A stretch of 64,000 nucleotides of DNA, taken from Nannochloropsis oceanica. Its lineage: Eukaryota > Sar > Eustigmatophyceae > Eustigmatales > Monodopsidaceae. Positions 1 to 9,711 of the stretch are shown here, in pieces (within the stretch, counting starts at the first letter, position 1; each line of letters begins with the position of its first letter). The stretch lies in NCBI GenBank assembly GCA_004519485.1, contig CP038129.1, forward strand, positions 62,001-126,000, given 5' to 3'. The notes beneath the pieces are model-generated. The model did not search any database and was not told the DNA's origin. It was given only the letters and a program-made list of their open reading frames with translations. The translations under genes and the position numbers were made by a program.

Positions 1-859
1 AGAATCTCGTGGGACAGGGCCTTGGTCACGAGGGAGGTATTGATGTACACCACGTGCAGGGACGGGGCGGGAGGGAGGGAGGGAGGAAGAGAGGGCGGGC
101 CTCTCGAGGCCTTTTCAAGGAAGGCGCTGTAGGCTTGCCGCTCGGCCGCCTCGGCCAGGGAGCAGCCGATCTTGTGCTCCGACAGGCGGTAGACAGGGAT
201 GGGGGGGACTGTCCTCCCTCCCTCCTTCCCGCCATCCTGCTGGTTCATAACGTTGGAGTCCAGAGTGGCCCGCACACTCTCAGACATGAAGTCCACACCC
301 ATGCAGATGATGGCGTCGATCTCCCCCGTAGCGGCCTTGGGGGGGGGGGAAGAGGGAGGAAGGAAAAGAGGAAGAGAGGGACGGCATGGTAAGACAACAG
401 AGAAAGGGAAGAGGGGGGAAGGGGAGAAGGGAGGAGGGAAGGCCTTACCATCTTGGCGGCAGCTTCCCCCATGGCGAGGGAGTCCGCGACAAAGACGTGG
501 GGCCAGGACAAGGAGGCCAGCGTGCCTTGCAGCTCGGGATCCATGTAGTAGTGCGCCACCAGGCCCACGCGCTTCTTCCGTAAGAGCAGGTCCAGCTCCT
601 TGACGAGGTCCTGGGGGGTCGAGGCCGTCAAGGGACAGAGGTGAGTTGTGATCACCATCACTTTCATGTGTTTTTTGGTGAATAAATGAAAGTGTATCGC
701 GTCGTCTTCGCCACAAAGGGAGTCAGACGTAGGGACACGATGGAAGGAAGGGGGGAGCGAGAAAGCCTCTCGTACCTTATCGGGGTTTAAATACGTGGCC
801 TGGGTCTCGGCAAACGAGCCACTGGGTTTGGCAAGTGTGCGACAAGAAGCGGCGGGGGG

Positions 860-915
<56 letters not shown>

Positions 916-1306
916 GAATCAGGTCGAGGTGAGCACATCACTTTCGTCTTCAAGTCGTTCTATGTACTCTCTATCCCTCCTTCCCTCCTTATTTATACCT
1001 GGCCGTGATCTCCGTGGCGGAAATGACGAGCGAAGGGAAGGGGTTGGCTATGTGGGGTGAGGCCGGAGCTGAGGAGAAGGAGCAGGAGCTCCCCTGCCAT
1101 CGTAGGGGCCCGCGTGGCGGCATGGTCAGACATCCGCCTCTTCTACTGCTATTGCTCTTGCTGCTGCTCGTCATCATTCCTCTTTCTCTTACCCCAAGTC
1201 CTAGCAAGATTTGCCTCTCTAGACCAATACTACTGCTGCTGCTACTGCTGCTGCTGCTGCTGCTGCTCCCTATCCGCCCACCCAACCTCCTCCAAGCCAA
1301 CGCCAT
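1..1306 (-). CDS. nadA: Quinolinate synthase (NadA), 5' part; gene runs off the left edge
   Basis: Makes quinolinate from iminoaspartate and dihydroxyacetone phosphate in de novo NAD synthesis; the family is a [4Fe-4S] enzyme. Exons on the minus strand: 999-1306, 776-821, 449-610 and 335 to beyond base 1; all phases close. Motifs match plant NadA closely: VAHYYMDPELQG and DSLAMGEAAAKM in exon 3, then GVDFMSESVRA, YRLSEHKIGCSLAEAA and HVVYINTSLVTKA in exon 4. The cluster-binding C-terminal half lies outside the window. The start ATG at 1306 sits in an ACCATGG context. The first ~100 residues are Ser/Arg-rich, contain a CAG-encoded Ser run, and look like an organelle presequence (inference). 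A CCTCCCTCC tract at about 67-92 is read in frame as [10 protein letters not shown] in exon 4. The first exon is the least certain part; family identity is firm. Confidence 0.85.
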
Positions 1307-2089
1307 GGTAACGGGTTCAGAATGTATGGTCCACGCCTCGTGTTCCTGTAGTTTGAGTTTGTGGTGGAGAGATAGAGAGGTAGAGTCAGTTCGTCGTGGC
1401 TTGGTCTGGCCGTCACATCGAGCCACTGCTACCTCTGCCACGGCATGCTCATACTTGCTTGCCTTGATGCTGCTGCTTGTGAGTCCAAGCCCATACGCAT
1501 CACAAACTCAAGTGGCCGCGGCCGCATATGGTGAGCGACAACACACAACTGACCTTGTGAACGTCGAATTGTCTAATCAGCAATAAAAACCACAGCAAAT
1601 TTTCGATTGGATAATACCATCCAGGCACCTATCGCTATAGGTTGTGAGGCCTTGCGAACCCGTGGGCGAGGGGGTTGGCATGGCGTGTGCGTCGCTCGTG
1701 TGTTGTACGCCCTTTGGGGGCTGTTGGGGGCTTTTTGATTGCTAATTGGCATGCCTACTCAGTATCTACGAGCGGCGCCGGCCATATTTCGCGCTGTATG
1801 GTCAAGCCCTGGCTGTCACTCTTGGAACGCGAGTATTGACATTACAGATGTCCTTGCTCTCAAGTTGGATCATCTGTTGCTTTGGATAAGGCACATTTTA
1901 CCCAGTCTTTTCAGCTTCTCATACCCATCCCGCCATACATACCACCACTACCACCACAGAGGGTTCTTGCTGGTGCCGCCTTGTTGCTCGTGCCATCTTC
2001 CCTGTCGTTGTTGTTGCCAACGAGGTAAACGCTCGAGGGCGACGCGAGGACTGCAACCGACACCCTACAGCACCCGGAGCCAAGCAGCC
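1307..2089. promoter_or_regulatory. Shared upstream region of nadA and bioB
   Basis: The nadA start (minus) and bioB start (plus) face each other across about 780 bp, so this interval probably holds both promoters. No TATA box or other defined element is convincing. An AATAAA at about 1581 on the plus strand has no plausible upstream plus-strand gene. Confidence 0.35.
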
Positions 2090-4228
2090 ATGATGATGCG
2101 TCGTCTTGTCACTGCCACCGGCCGAATCAGAACCAGTAGAGCGGGACGAATTGCAGTCACGCACCGTACCCTGTCCGTTCAGCCTTTGGAAGAGGAGTCT
2201 ACGCCTGTGACAGTCCACCACTCCTCTGCCATCGCTGCTCCTGCGGCTGCTCCTATCCCTACCTCTGCCTTCCAAAGCGAGACCCGCGTTATGGGCAACA
2301 CTCGAGCAGTCCTTCGCAATGTACGTTTGAATAGACTGGCGAGGTTCTCATCTCATATTTTCTTTCTCATAGATTTACAATCGCTTCTTTTCCCCCTTCC
2401 TCCACTCCCTCCCTTAATATCAGGACTGGACTCGCGCGGAGATCCAGGCCCTGTACGACCAGCCATTCATCGAGCTCCTCTATCAAGCCGCAACCATCCA
2501 TCGCATGTACTGGAACCCCCAAGAAGTCCAGCAGTGCACCCTCCTCTCCATCAAGACCGGCGGCTGCACCGAAGACTGCAAATACTGCTCCCAGTCCGTG
2601 CGCTACAAGACACACGTCAAACCCACCCCTCAGGTACACGCCACGCCCTCCCTCCCCCCTCTGTTTCCTTAATTGGCTCTTCGGGTACATGCCCTCCCTT
2701 CCTCCCTCTGTTCGTTTTAATCACCCCTTAGGTGCACGCCCTCTCCCCCTCCCTCTATCTGTCTTTTCCTCTCGTGCCTGCATGGCGTCCAGCTCCTAAA
2801 TCCCGTCAAGTTCAACCCCTCCTGCTTCCTTTCCATCCTTCTCTCCCTCCCTCCTCTCAGATGAAGGTGGCTGAAGTCGTGGAGGCTGCCAAGCGAGCCA
2901 AGGCCGCGGGGAGCACCCGGTTCTGCATGGGGGCAGCATGGCGGGAGCTGGGGAATAAGAAGAATGCCTTTGGGCACATTTTGGATATGGTTCGCGAGGT
3001 AAGGGGATGAAAAGGGACGATGTGAGGAGTCGGATGGTGGGTCCAGGGTGTCTCACTGGCGGACTCGGCGAGGAGCTGGAGGCGGTGGATAGGGAGGAGG
3101 AGAGGGAGGGAGGGAGGGAGGGAGGGAGGGAGGGAGGGAAAGAGGTGGGTACCTAATCGAGAGAGATTGTGTGAATCGTGTGTTCATTGTCTCCTGTGTC
3201 TCGCATGGATTGACAGGTGAACGGCATGGGCCTCGAAGTGTGCGCCACCCTAGGGATGCTGAACCCCGAGCAAGCCCGGCAGCTCAAGGCCGCGGGTCTG
3301 ACGGCCTACAACCACAACCTGGACACTTCGCCTGAGTACTACCCCAAGGTCATCACCACCAGGTGGGGGGGGGAGGGAGGGAGGGGTAGGAAGGAGGGGG
3401 GGGTGGAGGGAGGGGGGGAAGGGAGGGCAATGGAACCGCTGCTGGGACACAATCTGATCTGTCGGGCGCCACGTTGTGAATGACGCATAACCCGAATGTT
3501 CAACCCCGGAGCCATCAAACCATCTTCGGCAGCGAATAACAATAACAATAACGATCTTCTCTCTACATCTTAATCGAATAACAATAACAAAAACGATTCT
3601 TCTCCCTTCCACCCTTATTACCACGCCCTCCAGGTCTTACGAGGACCGCCTCAATACTCTCTCGGCCGTGCGTGACGCCGGTCTCAACGTCTGCTCCGGG
3701 GGCATCCTGGGGCTCGGAGAGGCGGACAGCGACCGCATCGGCCTCTTGCATACCCTCGCCACCCTCCCCGCGCACCCGGAATCGGTGCCCATCAACGCAT
3801 TGGTGGCCGTGGAAGGCACGCCCATGCAGGAGAGCCACGCGCCCTCGATCTGGGACATGGGCCGCATGATTGCTACGGCGCGCATCGTCATGCCCAAGAC
3901 GATGGTGCGTCTCTCGGCCGGACGCTTGTCCTTCAGCAAGGGCGAGCAGGCGCTCATGTTTTTTGCAGGCGCAAACTCGATTTTCAATGGTGACGTGTTA
4001 TTGACGACCCCGAACCCAGAGTTTAGTGCCGATATGGATCTGTTTGAGAAGATCGGATTGGTGGGGAAGAAGGCCCATGTCCCTGCCAAGGAAACGCCCT
4101 ATGAAGTGCAAAGACTTCAGCAGGAGGAAGCCGAAGCTGAGGCGAACACGGAAGTAAAGTGGATGGAGGAGGAGGGTGGGAGGGATGGAGGAGTGGTAGT
4201 CACGAGGAGTCGAGCTCAGATGGCGTAG
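2090..4228 (+). CDS. bioB: Biotin synthase
   Basis: Radical-SAM enzyme that inserts sulfur into dethiobiotin, the last step of biotin synthesis, mitochondrial in plants and fungi. Five exons: 2090-2320, 2424-2633, 2861-2998, 3217-3362, 3634-4228, giving 439 residues with all phases closing. Exon 2 carries the radical-SAM cysteine motif [13 protein letters not shown]. Later exons carry [56 protein letters not shown] and [12 protein letters not shown], all diagnostic of BioB. The start is the first of three consecutive ATGs at 2090; the following Arg/Ser/Thr-rich stretch ([17 protein letters not shown]) looks like a mitochondrial presequence. The last ~35 residues are an extra acidic tail beyond the usual BioB end. 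Intron 4 contains an imperfect direct duplication. Confidence 0.96.
3531..3606 (+). repeat. Imperfect direct duplication in bioB intron 4
   Basis: Two copies of an approximately 40-bp AT-rich unit, each with an AATAACAATAAC core followed by ACGAT and a CTTCTC pyrimidine stretch, lie back to back just upstream of the exon 5 acceptor. They differ by a few bases. The rest of the intron is GGGAGG-rich, so this patch stands out in composition. Confidence 0.6.
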
Positions 4229-5017
4229 AGAGGGCGAGAGGGTTCTATTTGTTGTGAAGGTATGTCTGGTTGGAATGTGTGCTGCGTGTGCGTGTTTAGG
4301 CGCTTGCCGGAATATGAGCCTTAGTCGGTTGGCTCAACGCGAATAAAAAGCATTAGCGAAAGATCTGCTTGTCTGCGTGGGTAAAGGAAGTGTGGTACTA
4401 GTGAAATGGACTCAAAACGAGAAACAGAGTGATGGAGGGAAAATGTAACTGAAAATGCGCCCATAGCCACGTGCGTGTGTGTGCGAGAGTGAGTGAGCGA
4501 GTATGTGTGAGTGAGTGGTGGTAGGGGGTGGAGGGTATAAGGAGACGAGTAACTTTTTTTAAAAAAGAATAGAATAATGGACGGCTAAGAGCAAGAAAAT
4601 GCGCCTCTGGTGGACCTGGTTTTGTTGTTGATACATAAAAGGGGGGATGGGGAGGTTGGGGAATGGGGAGCAAGAGGACAAATGGTCTCTCACCTACCTC
4701 CACTTCTCCCACAGCTTTATAATAATGTCATGGCGAAGGGGATCCAAGGCAACGATGCGGTATGTGTCGTGCACGTTTTCCCTGCTGGTCCGCCTTCTTA
4801 AATTATGGGGACACGCTGCGCGTTGGTCAGGGCTTTGGGCGAGTGTCCAGCGAAGCGTCATCCGCTACTGCTTTGTCGATGCCTGAAAACAACTGTTTTT
4901 CATCCCACCTCACACACTACTCCACACAGGGGGGTTTTTCCCAGCTTCCACGCACCAAGAACGCATACGCCCGTGGGAAGAAGCGACGAAAACAAAAATC
5001 AAGTACTGAAGAGAGAG
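4229..5017 (+). promoter_or_regulatory. bioB 3' region with AATAAA at 4342, then upstream region of the phytyltransferase gene
   Basis: AATAAA at 4342-4347 lies about 115 bp after the bioB stop and is a plausible poly(A) signal. The remainder (about 4360-5017) should hold the upstream region of the next gene. It includes a GTGTG/GTGAG-rich stretch near 4470-4520. I see no other gene. Confidence 0.4.
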
Positions 5018-7158
5018 ATGGCCGCTGCATCCTCTTCGCCTGAACGCAGAGGAGGGGGTCGAGCTGCCCACGGCCGTCGCCACGTCGCTTCCTGCTCACC
5101 CCTCCTCTTCCTTTTTCTCCTTCTATGCGTAGCCTCACCAGCGTCCGAGGCATTTACTTCCCCAGCGTCAGGGGCAGGTATGTTTTTGCTATCGGAGGAT
5201 GCGGAGGAAGACAATCAAGACATAAAACCTTTCTAACCCCCGCTTTCCCTGCATACCCTTAAACCAGGCCGGCGCGGGACACCACCAAGCTCTTCCGGAG
5301 CCATCTCGACAATATTGAAGACTGTAGAGAGGATAGGGATGCGTGCGCGACCTTTATTTCTGCCCCTGTCGTGCTCTTTGCCATCATCGAGACTCCACCC
5401 TCATCATCCCGGAAAAGGCCCGGCCTCCCTCCTCTTGACAAGGTACACGGCTGCTTCTTCATGCTCCTCCACGTCCTTCTCGCCTTCCTCCTCGACAGCC
5501 ATGGCAGTAACCACCGCTGGCACCGCACCTCCCTCCTCCTCTTCTTCCCGCCTCACCCGCCTGCGACATACTCTCCTCGTCCTTTGGAAGTTCACCCGCC
5601 CCCACACCTTCATTGGCACGGCGCTCTGCGTCCCCACCCTCCACCTCTTCGCTGCGCCCGCCGGCCTTACCCTGTCGCAAATCCTAACCCCTCGTCTGCT
5701 TGGCTCTATCCTCTGGGCGCTGCTGCCGGCGGGCCTAATCAACGTCTACATCACAGGCTTAAATCAGGTTCGTCCTGGCCCTCCCTCCCTCCCTCCCTCC
5801 CTTTCTCCCTCCTTCCTTCCATCCTTCCCTCCTTTTATCCACCTTCTCATCCTTCCCATCATCACGCTCTGCTGGATGAGCACGTCCAAGCAACATCACG
5901 TCATTGCATTATTCTGACACACCCACAACCCCCTCCCCTCCCTCCCCAGATCACCGACGTCTCCATCGACAAGATAAACAAGCCGTCCCTCCCCCTTGCG
6001 TCGGGTCAGCTGGCCCCTCTCCTCGCCACCCTGACCGTCGGCCTCTCCCTCCTCCTCGGCCTCGGCCTGGGCCTCCTGCGCGGTAGCCCCTTTTTCAGTC
6101 CCTCCCTCCTCCTCACCCTCTTCCTATCCGCTGCTCTGGGTATGTCCCTCCTGCATTTCCTTCCCCTTCCCTTCCTTCCTCCCCATCACATTCCCCTCTT
6201 CCAGCCCGTCATTTCGACCACACCCATAGATCTTACCTCCCACGTACATTTCCCACTCACCAAACACCCGACCCTCCCCCCGCCCTCCCCTCCTCCCTCA
6301 GGCACGGCCTACTCCCTCCCTCCTCTCCGCCTGAAGCGCTTCCCTCTCCTGGCAGCTCTCTCCATCATCGCCGTCCGTGGCACCATCATTAACCTCGGCT
6401 TCTACACCCACGCCCTCGCCGTTGCATTCCCTCCCTCCCTCCCTTCCCCTCTGCCCTCCACGTCCACCACCACCCTCCCTGTCCTCTCCTCCCTCCGAAC
6501 AATCCTGGGACCTATCCTCCCCTCCCTCCCCCCCTTCCTCTCCTCCCTCCGGGCAGCAATGCAACCCATCCTGTCCGCCCTCTCCTCCCTCCTCCCTTCC
6601 CTCCCTTCCTTCCTCGCCCCCGACCTGAAGATTGGCCTGGCCAGTGCCTTTTTCATGGTCTTCGGGATGGTGATCGCCCTGATGAAGGACGTGCCGGACA
6701 TCGAGGGGGACCGACAGAACCGAATATACTCCTTCTCGGTGCGGCAGGGCGCGACGCGGGTCTTCGGCCTGGCCCTGAGGATCACGCAGATCTTGCTCGT
6801 CTTGACTGGCGGAATCTGCGTCCTGGCGGCGGTGAACGCTGCCCTAGTGGCAGGAGGAGGAGCAGCAGAAGCAGCAGCAGCAGCAGCAGCAGGTGCAGGA
6901 GTAGGGGCAGGAGTAGGAAGGGTGGTGGCGGCGCTGAAGAGTGCTTCGCTGGGAGGACGAGGGGGCAGGGTGGGAGGGCGGGCGGTCGTCGCGGTTCTGG
7001 CCTGGGGGGCTGCGATGGCGGTGGGGAGGAAGGGAGGGAAGGTGAATGTGGAAGGGGGAGGAGGGAAGGGAGGGGAGGGGGGGGAGGTGTACAGGTTCTA
7101 CATGTTTCTGTGGAAGTTATTTTATTTGAGCTATGCTCTCTTGCCATTGGCGAGGTGA
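5018..7158 (+). CDS. VTE2: Homogentisate prenyltransferase, probably phytyltransferase (UbiA family, plastid)
   Basis: Joins homogentisate to phytyl diphosphate, the committed step of tocopherol synthesis, in plastid membranes. Four exons: 5018-5177, 5268-5767, 5950-6139, 6302-7158 (568 residues, phases close). The N-terminus is a signal peptide (SPLLFLFLLLCVASP) followed by ASEAF, the bipartite heterokont plastid signature. UbiA motif 1 spans the exon 2/3 junction (NQITDVSIDKINKPSLPLAS); motif 2 is KDVPDIEGDRQN followed by IYSFSVRQGATRVFG. The SFSV..G...VF sequence favours phytyltransferase over the related solanesyltransferase (inference). About 70 residues of Pro/Ser/Leu-rich sequence encoded by CCTCCC repeats sit between a membrane segment and motif 2. 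Ala/Gly- and Gly/Lys-rich inserts follow. This explains a length well above the usual ~400. Confidence 0.88.
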
Positions 7159-8039
7159 GGGAGGGAGGGAAGGAGGGAGGGAAACGGCTGGGAAAGTCTA
7201 TGGAGAAACCAAAATAGGTGATGGGGGATAAGGGAGGGAGGAAGGGAAGGAATGTGGGAGGGAGGCAGGGTGAAATGAGTGAATGTAGTCTTGGCGGCGC
7301 AGGGAGTATGGTGCTCGCTCTTGTCGGAGGCTCTTCGCGCTAGCTTGACTGCTGAAGGAGGGGATTGAGGAATGGGCGGACGGACGGAGGAATTTAAATT
7401 TTGATTTGTGTTGGTGAAAGGGGGGACGGGAGGGAGTAGATAGAATCTTACAAGAGCAGTGACTGACAGCAGCCGCAGCAGCAGTTCAAGAGGTTGTAAC
7501 GGCAGCAGCAGCGACAGCAGTAGCAGCAGTAGCAGTAATAGCATTAATAATGGTCGCAGCAGCAGCAGTAGCAGCAACAGCAGCGGCGGCGGCGGCAGCG
7601 ACAGCAACAGCGGCGGTGGCGGTGGCGGCAGCGGCAAGTTGGGGAAGTGAAAATGAAAATAGCAGTGGGAAAGACTGATGGCATGGAGAATGAAGAGGAA
7701 GAAAAGAGTAACAAGTTCAAGAAAACGACTAGAGCAACAACAAAAACAACAACACCATGATAGACATACCACCTCCCATACTTCCCTTCCTGCCCATGTT
7801 CTTCTTCCTTCCTTTCGCCCCTCGCGCTCCTCACCCTTTTCTCTTTCCTTCCCTCGGTCCCTACCCGAGAAAACCTCCCTCCCTGTCTTCCTCACTGCGG
7901 TACAAATAAGAGGGGAACAAACAGCAGTGAGGACAACAAGACACTACCACCTGTGCTTTTTGTTTCACGGTCTCCTTACCACCTTCCTCTCCCTCTTCCA
8001 GCCTCTTTGCGCATTCCCCTCCCTCTCGTTACCCTTACT
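7159..8039 (+). repeat. Intergenic stretch with AGC/GGC trinucleotide repeats
   Basis: Lies between the convergent phytyltransferase and Y14 genes. Bases about 7469-7635 are an interrupted AGC/GGC repeat block that translates as Ser or Leu runs in several frames. The rest is purine tracts on the left and pyrimidine tracts on the right. No gene is supported. Confidence 0.6.
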
Positions 8040-8633
8040 TTAACGTCGTCCTCCCCCCCTCCTTCCACCTCCTCTCCCTCCATGGACAAACGCCCAATCC
8101 ACTCTCACCTCCTTCCCATACATCTCTTCCTTATCCATTCCCTCCTTTGCCTTTTCCGCTTCATTTTTCTTCAAAAACTCCACTAGCGCATAACCCTTCA
8201 CAAAGCCCGTGCGTCGATCAAGGTTCATCTGCACATTCCTCACCTCACCAAACTCCCCAAACCGATCCACAACCTCATCCTCTTGTGCCTCTTCGTGCAA
8301 GCCCGTGACGATCAACACCCACCCTTCCACAGAACGCGCAGGGTCGCCTATCTCCCCTTCTCCTTCCTCGTCTTCTCTGCTCTCGTAGTGCCCTCCCCCT
8401 CCCCCTCTTTTATCTTCGCCGCTCTGGTGGCCACGTCCTTTGACTTTAGGCATTCCACTGCTGTTCCTGTTCTCATCCGACTGTTCCTTGCTTGTCCTTG
8501 TCTTTTTGTTTGGTGGGGAAGAAGGGGCAGCGGAGGGAGGGGAAGAGGGAGGGGCAGGAGCTGTTGCAGGCGCAGCTTCATTTTCCTCGTCAAAATCCAA
8601 GTCTTCCTCTTCGTGGCGCGCCGGGGCTGCCAT
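8040..8633 (-). CDS. RBM8A: Exon-junction-complex RNA-binding protein Y14
   Basis: Y14 pairs with Mago in the exon-junction complex deposited on spliced mRNA, affecting export and nonsense-mediated decay. Intronless, 197 residues. The ATG at 8633 gives MAAPARHEEEDLDFDE; an upstream in-frame GTG extension has no ATG. The protein has an acidic/Pro-rich N-terminus, then one RRM at about residues 105-185. Diagnostic stretches are PARSVEGWVLIVTGLHEEA (human: PQRSVEGWILFVTGVHEEA), FGEVRNVQMNLDRRTGFVKG and VRVDWAFVHGG, followed by an Arg/Gly tail. RNP2 (LIVTGL) and RNP1 (KGYALVEF) are present. An intronless gene for a splicing-linked protein in such an intron-rich locus is mildly unusual. Confidence 0.93.
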   Translation of the reverse strand: MAAPARHEEEDLDFDEENEAAPATAPAPPSSPPSAAPSSPPNKKTRTSKEQSDENRNSSGMPKVKGRGHQSGEDKRGGGGGHYESREDEEGEGEIGDPARSVEGWVLIVTGLHEEAQEDEVVDRFGEFGEVRNVQMNLDRRTGFVKGYALVEFLKKNEAEKAKEGMDKEEMYGKEVRVDWAFVHGGRGGGRRGGGRR

Positions 8634-9711
8634 CCTCGCTTCTGGTAGGAGACGGGTTGAGGTGTTCAGTGCCTGCGCTGTCACTGTAGTGTGTTTGAGG
8701 TTTCAGAAACAAGAATCATACATATCATCACTCCCACTCTCGTTTTTCCAGTCGCCATCGCCGTCAGAGTAGAAGTATGCTTGTTGCAACGAGGAGCAAC
8801 CGCAGATAAATATGAATACCCTGGGGCTGTAAAGCTAAACGGAGTCCTACTATGTAGGAACTGGTAGTGCTAAATGTGTAGGCCCGTGTTGTGCTTGACT
8901 GTAGCAAGGTAAAAAAAGAGGAGACCCGATATCCCTCTCGAACTCCCCGCTTTCACCGGCTCCGGTCAGTGGACACGAGGCATAAAATAATGAAGGGACT
9001 ATGAAGGGAGCAAAGTGAAGCTTCGTTGCACATGGTGCGTGACGAGCAGGACTCTCTTGACACATTCCACCATCTCTCTTTTACCATTCCAAAGCTCTCG
9101 GCGGGGAATGGCATGCCCGGAAAGTATGTGTGGTGGCATGCTTGTGCCTTATGGAATGCTTGAGCCCGCGGGGCGTAATGTATCCTCCTCTCCCTCACGC
9201 AATGCAGTGATCGATCGACTGACCCACTTTATCTCATTCCTTCAAATTATTTCTATCAAAATACAATGACTTGGCAGGGCTAGGAAGAGGTCAGCTAGGC
9301 TGCGTGCTGGGCATAAGGGCCAGCAGCAGCAATAGCAGCAGGACCAGAAGGGCGCGAGCGAAGGGGGGCCAGCGGCAGCAGTGGTAGCAGTATTGGGAGG
9401 AGCAGGAACAGCGCGCAACTCCGACATTAACGGCAACATTTAGGTTCGTTAGTCGCGTATTCAAGGAGTTAGACAAGAGCCAAAAGTCATGAAGCTCGGT
9501 TACAAGCGCCACACCCGTTGCCTTTCCCTCCCCCCTTTCCTCACTCCCTCCCTCTCTCCTCCCCCGAAAGAATTGGCTGCATTCTCTCTCGTCCCAAAGC
9601 GCCCAAGTCATTGTCGCGTGAATTGCTAACTTATTCTTCTCCTCTTCTTTTTCCCCCTTCTTCCTCCAACTACTTGAGCAGTAGCAGCAGCAGCAGCAGC
9701 AGCAGCCAAGG
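8634..9711. promoter_or_regulatory. Divergent intergenic region, Y14 / PP2C-kinase
   Basis: About 1.08 kb between two divergently transcribed starts. It is less GC-rich and almost free of GGGAGG tracts until about 9520, where pyrimidine tracts and a CAG repeat precede the ATG at 9712. No specific element could be identified. Confidence 0.35.

Noticed and set aside
1005-1586. 193-codon plus-strand open frame with poly-Leu
   Set aside because: Antisense of the first nadA exon and its CAG repeat; the Leu runs are CTG repeats.
7131-7895. 254-codon minus-strand open frame rich in Leu and Pro
   Set aside because: It is the antisense of AGC/GGC and GGGAGG repeats and overlaps the end of the phytyltransferase gene.
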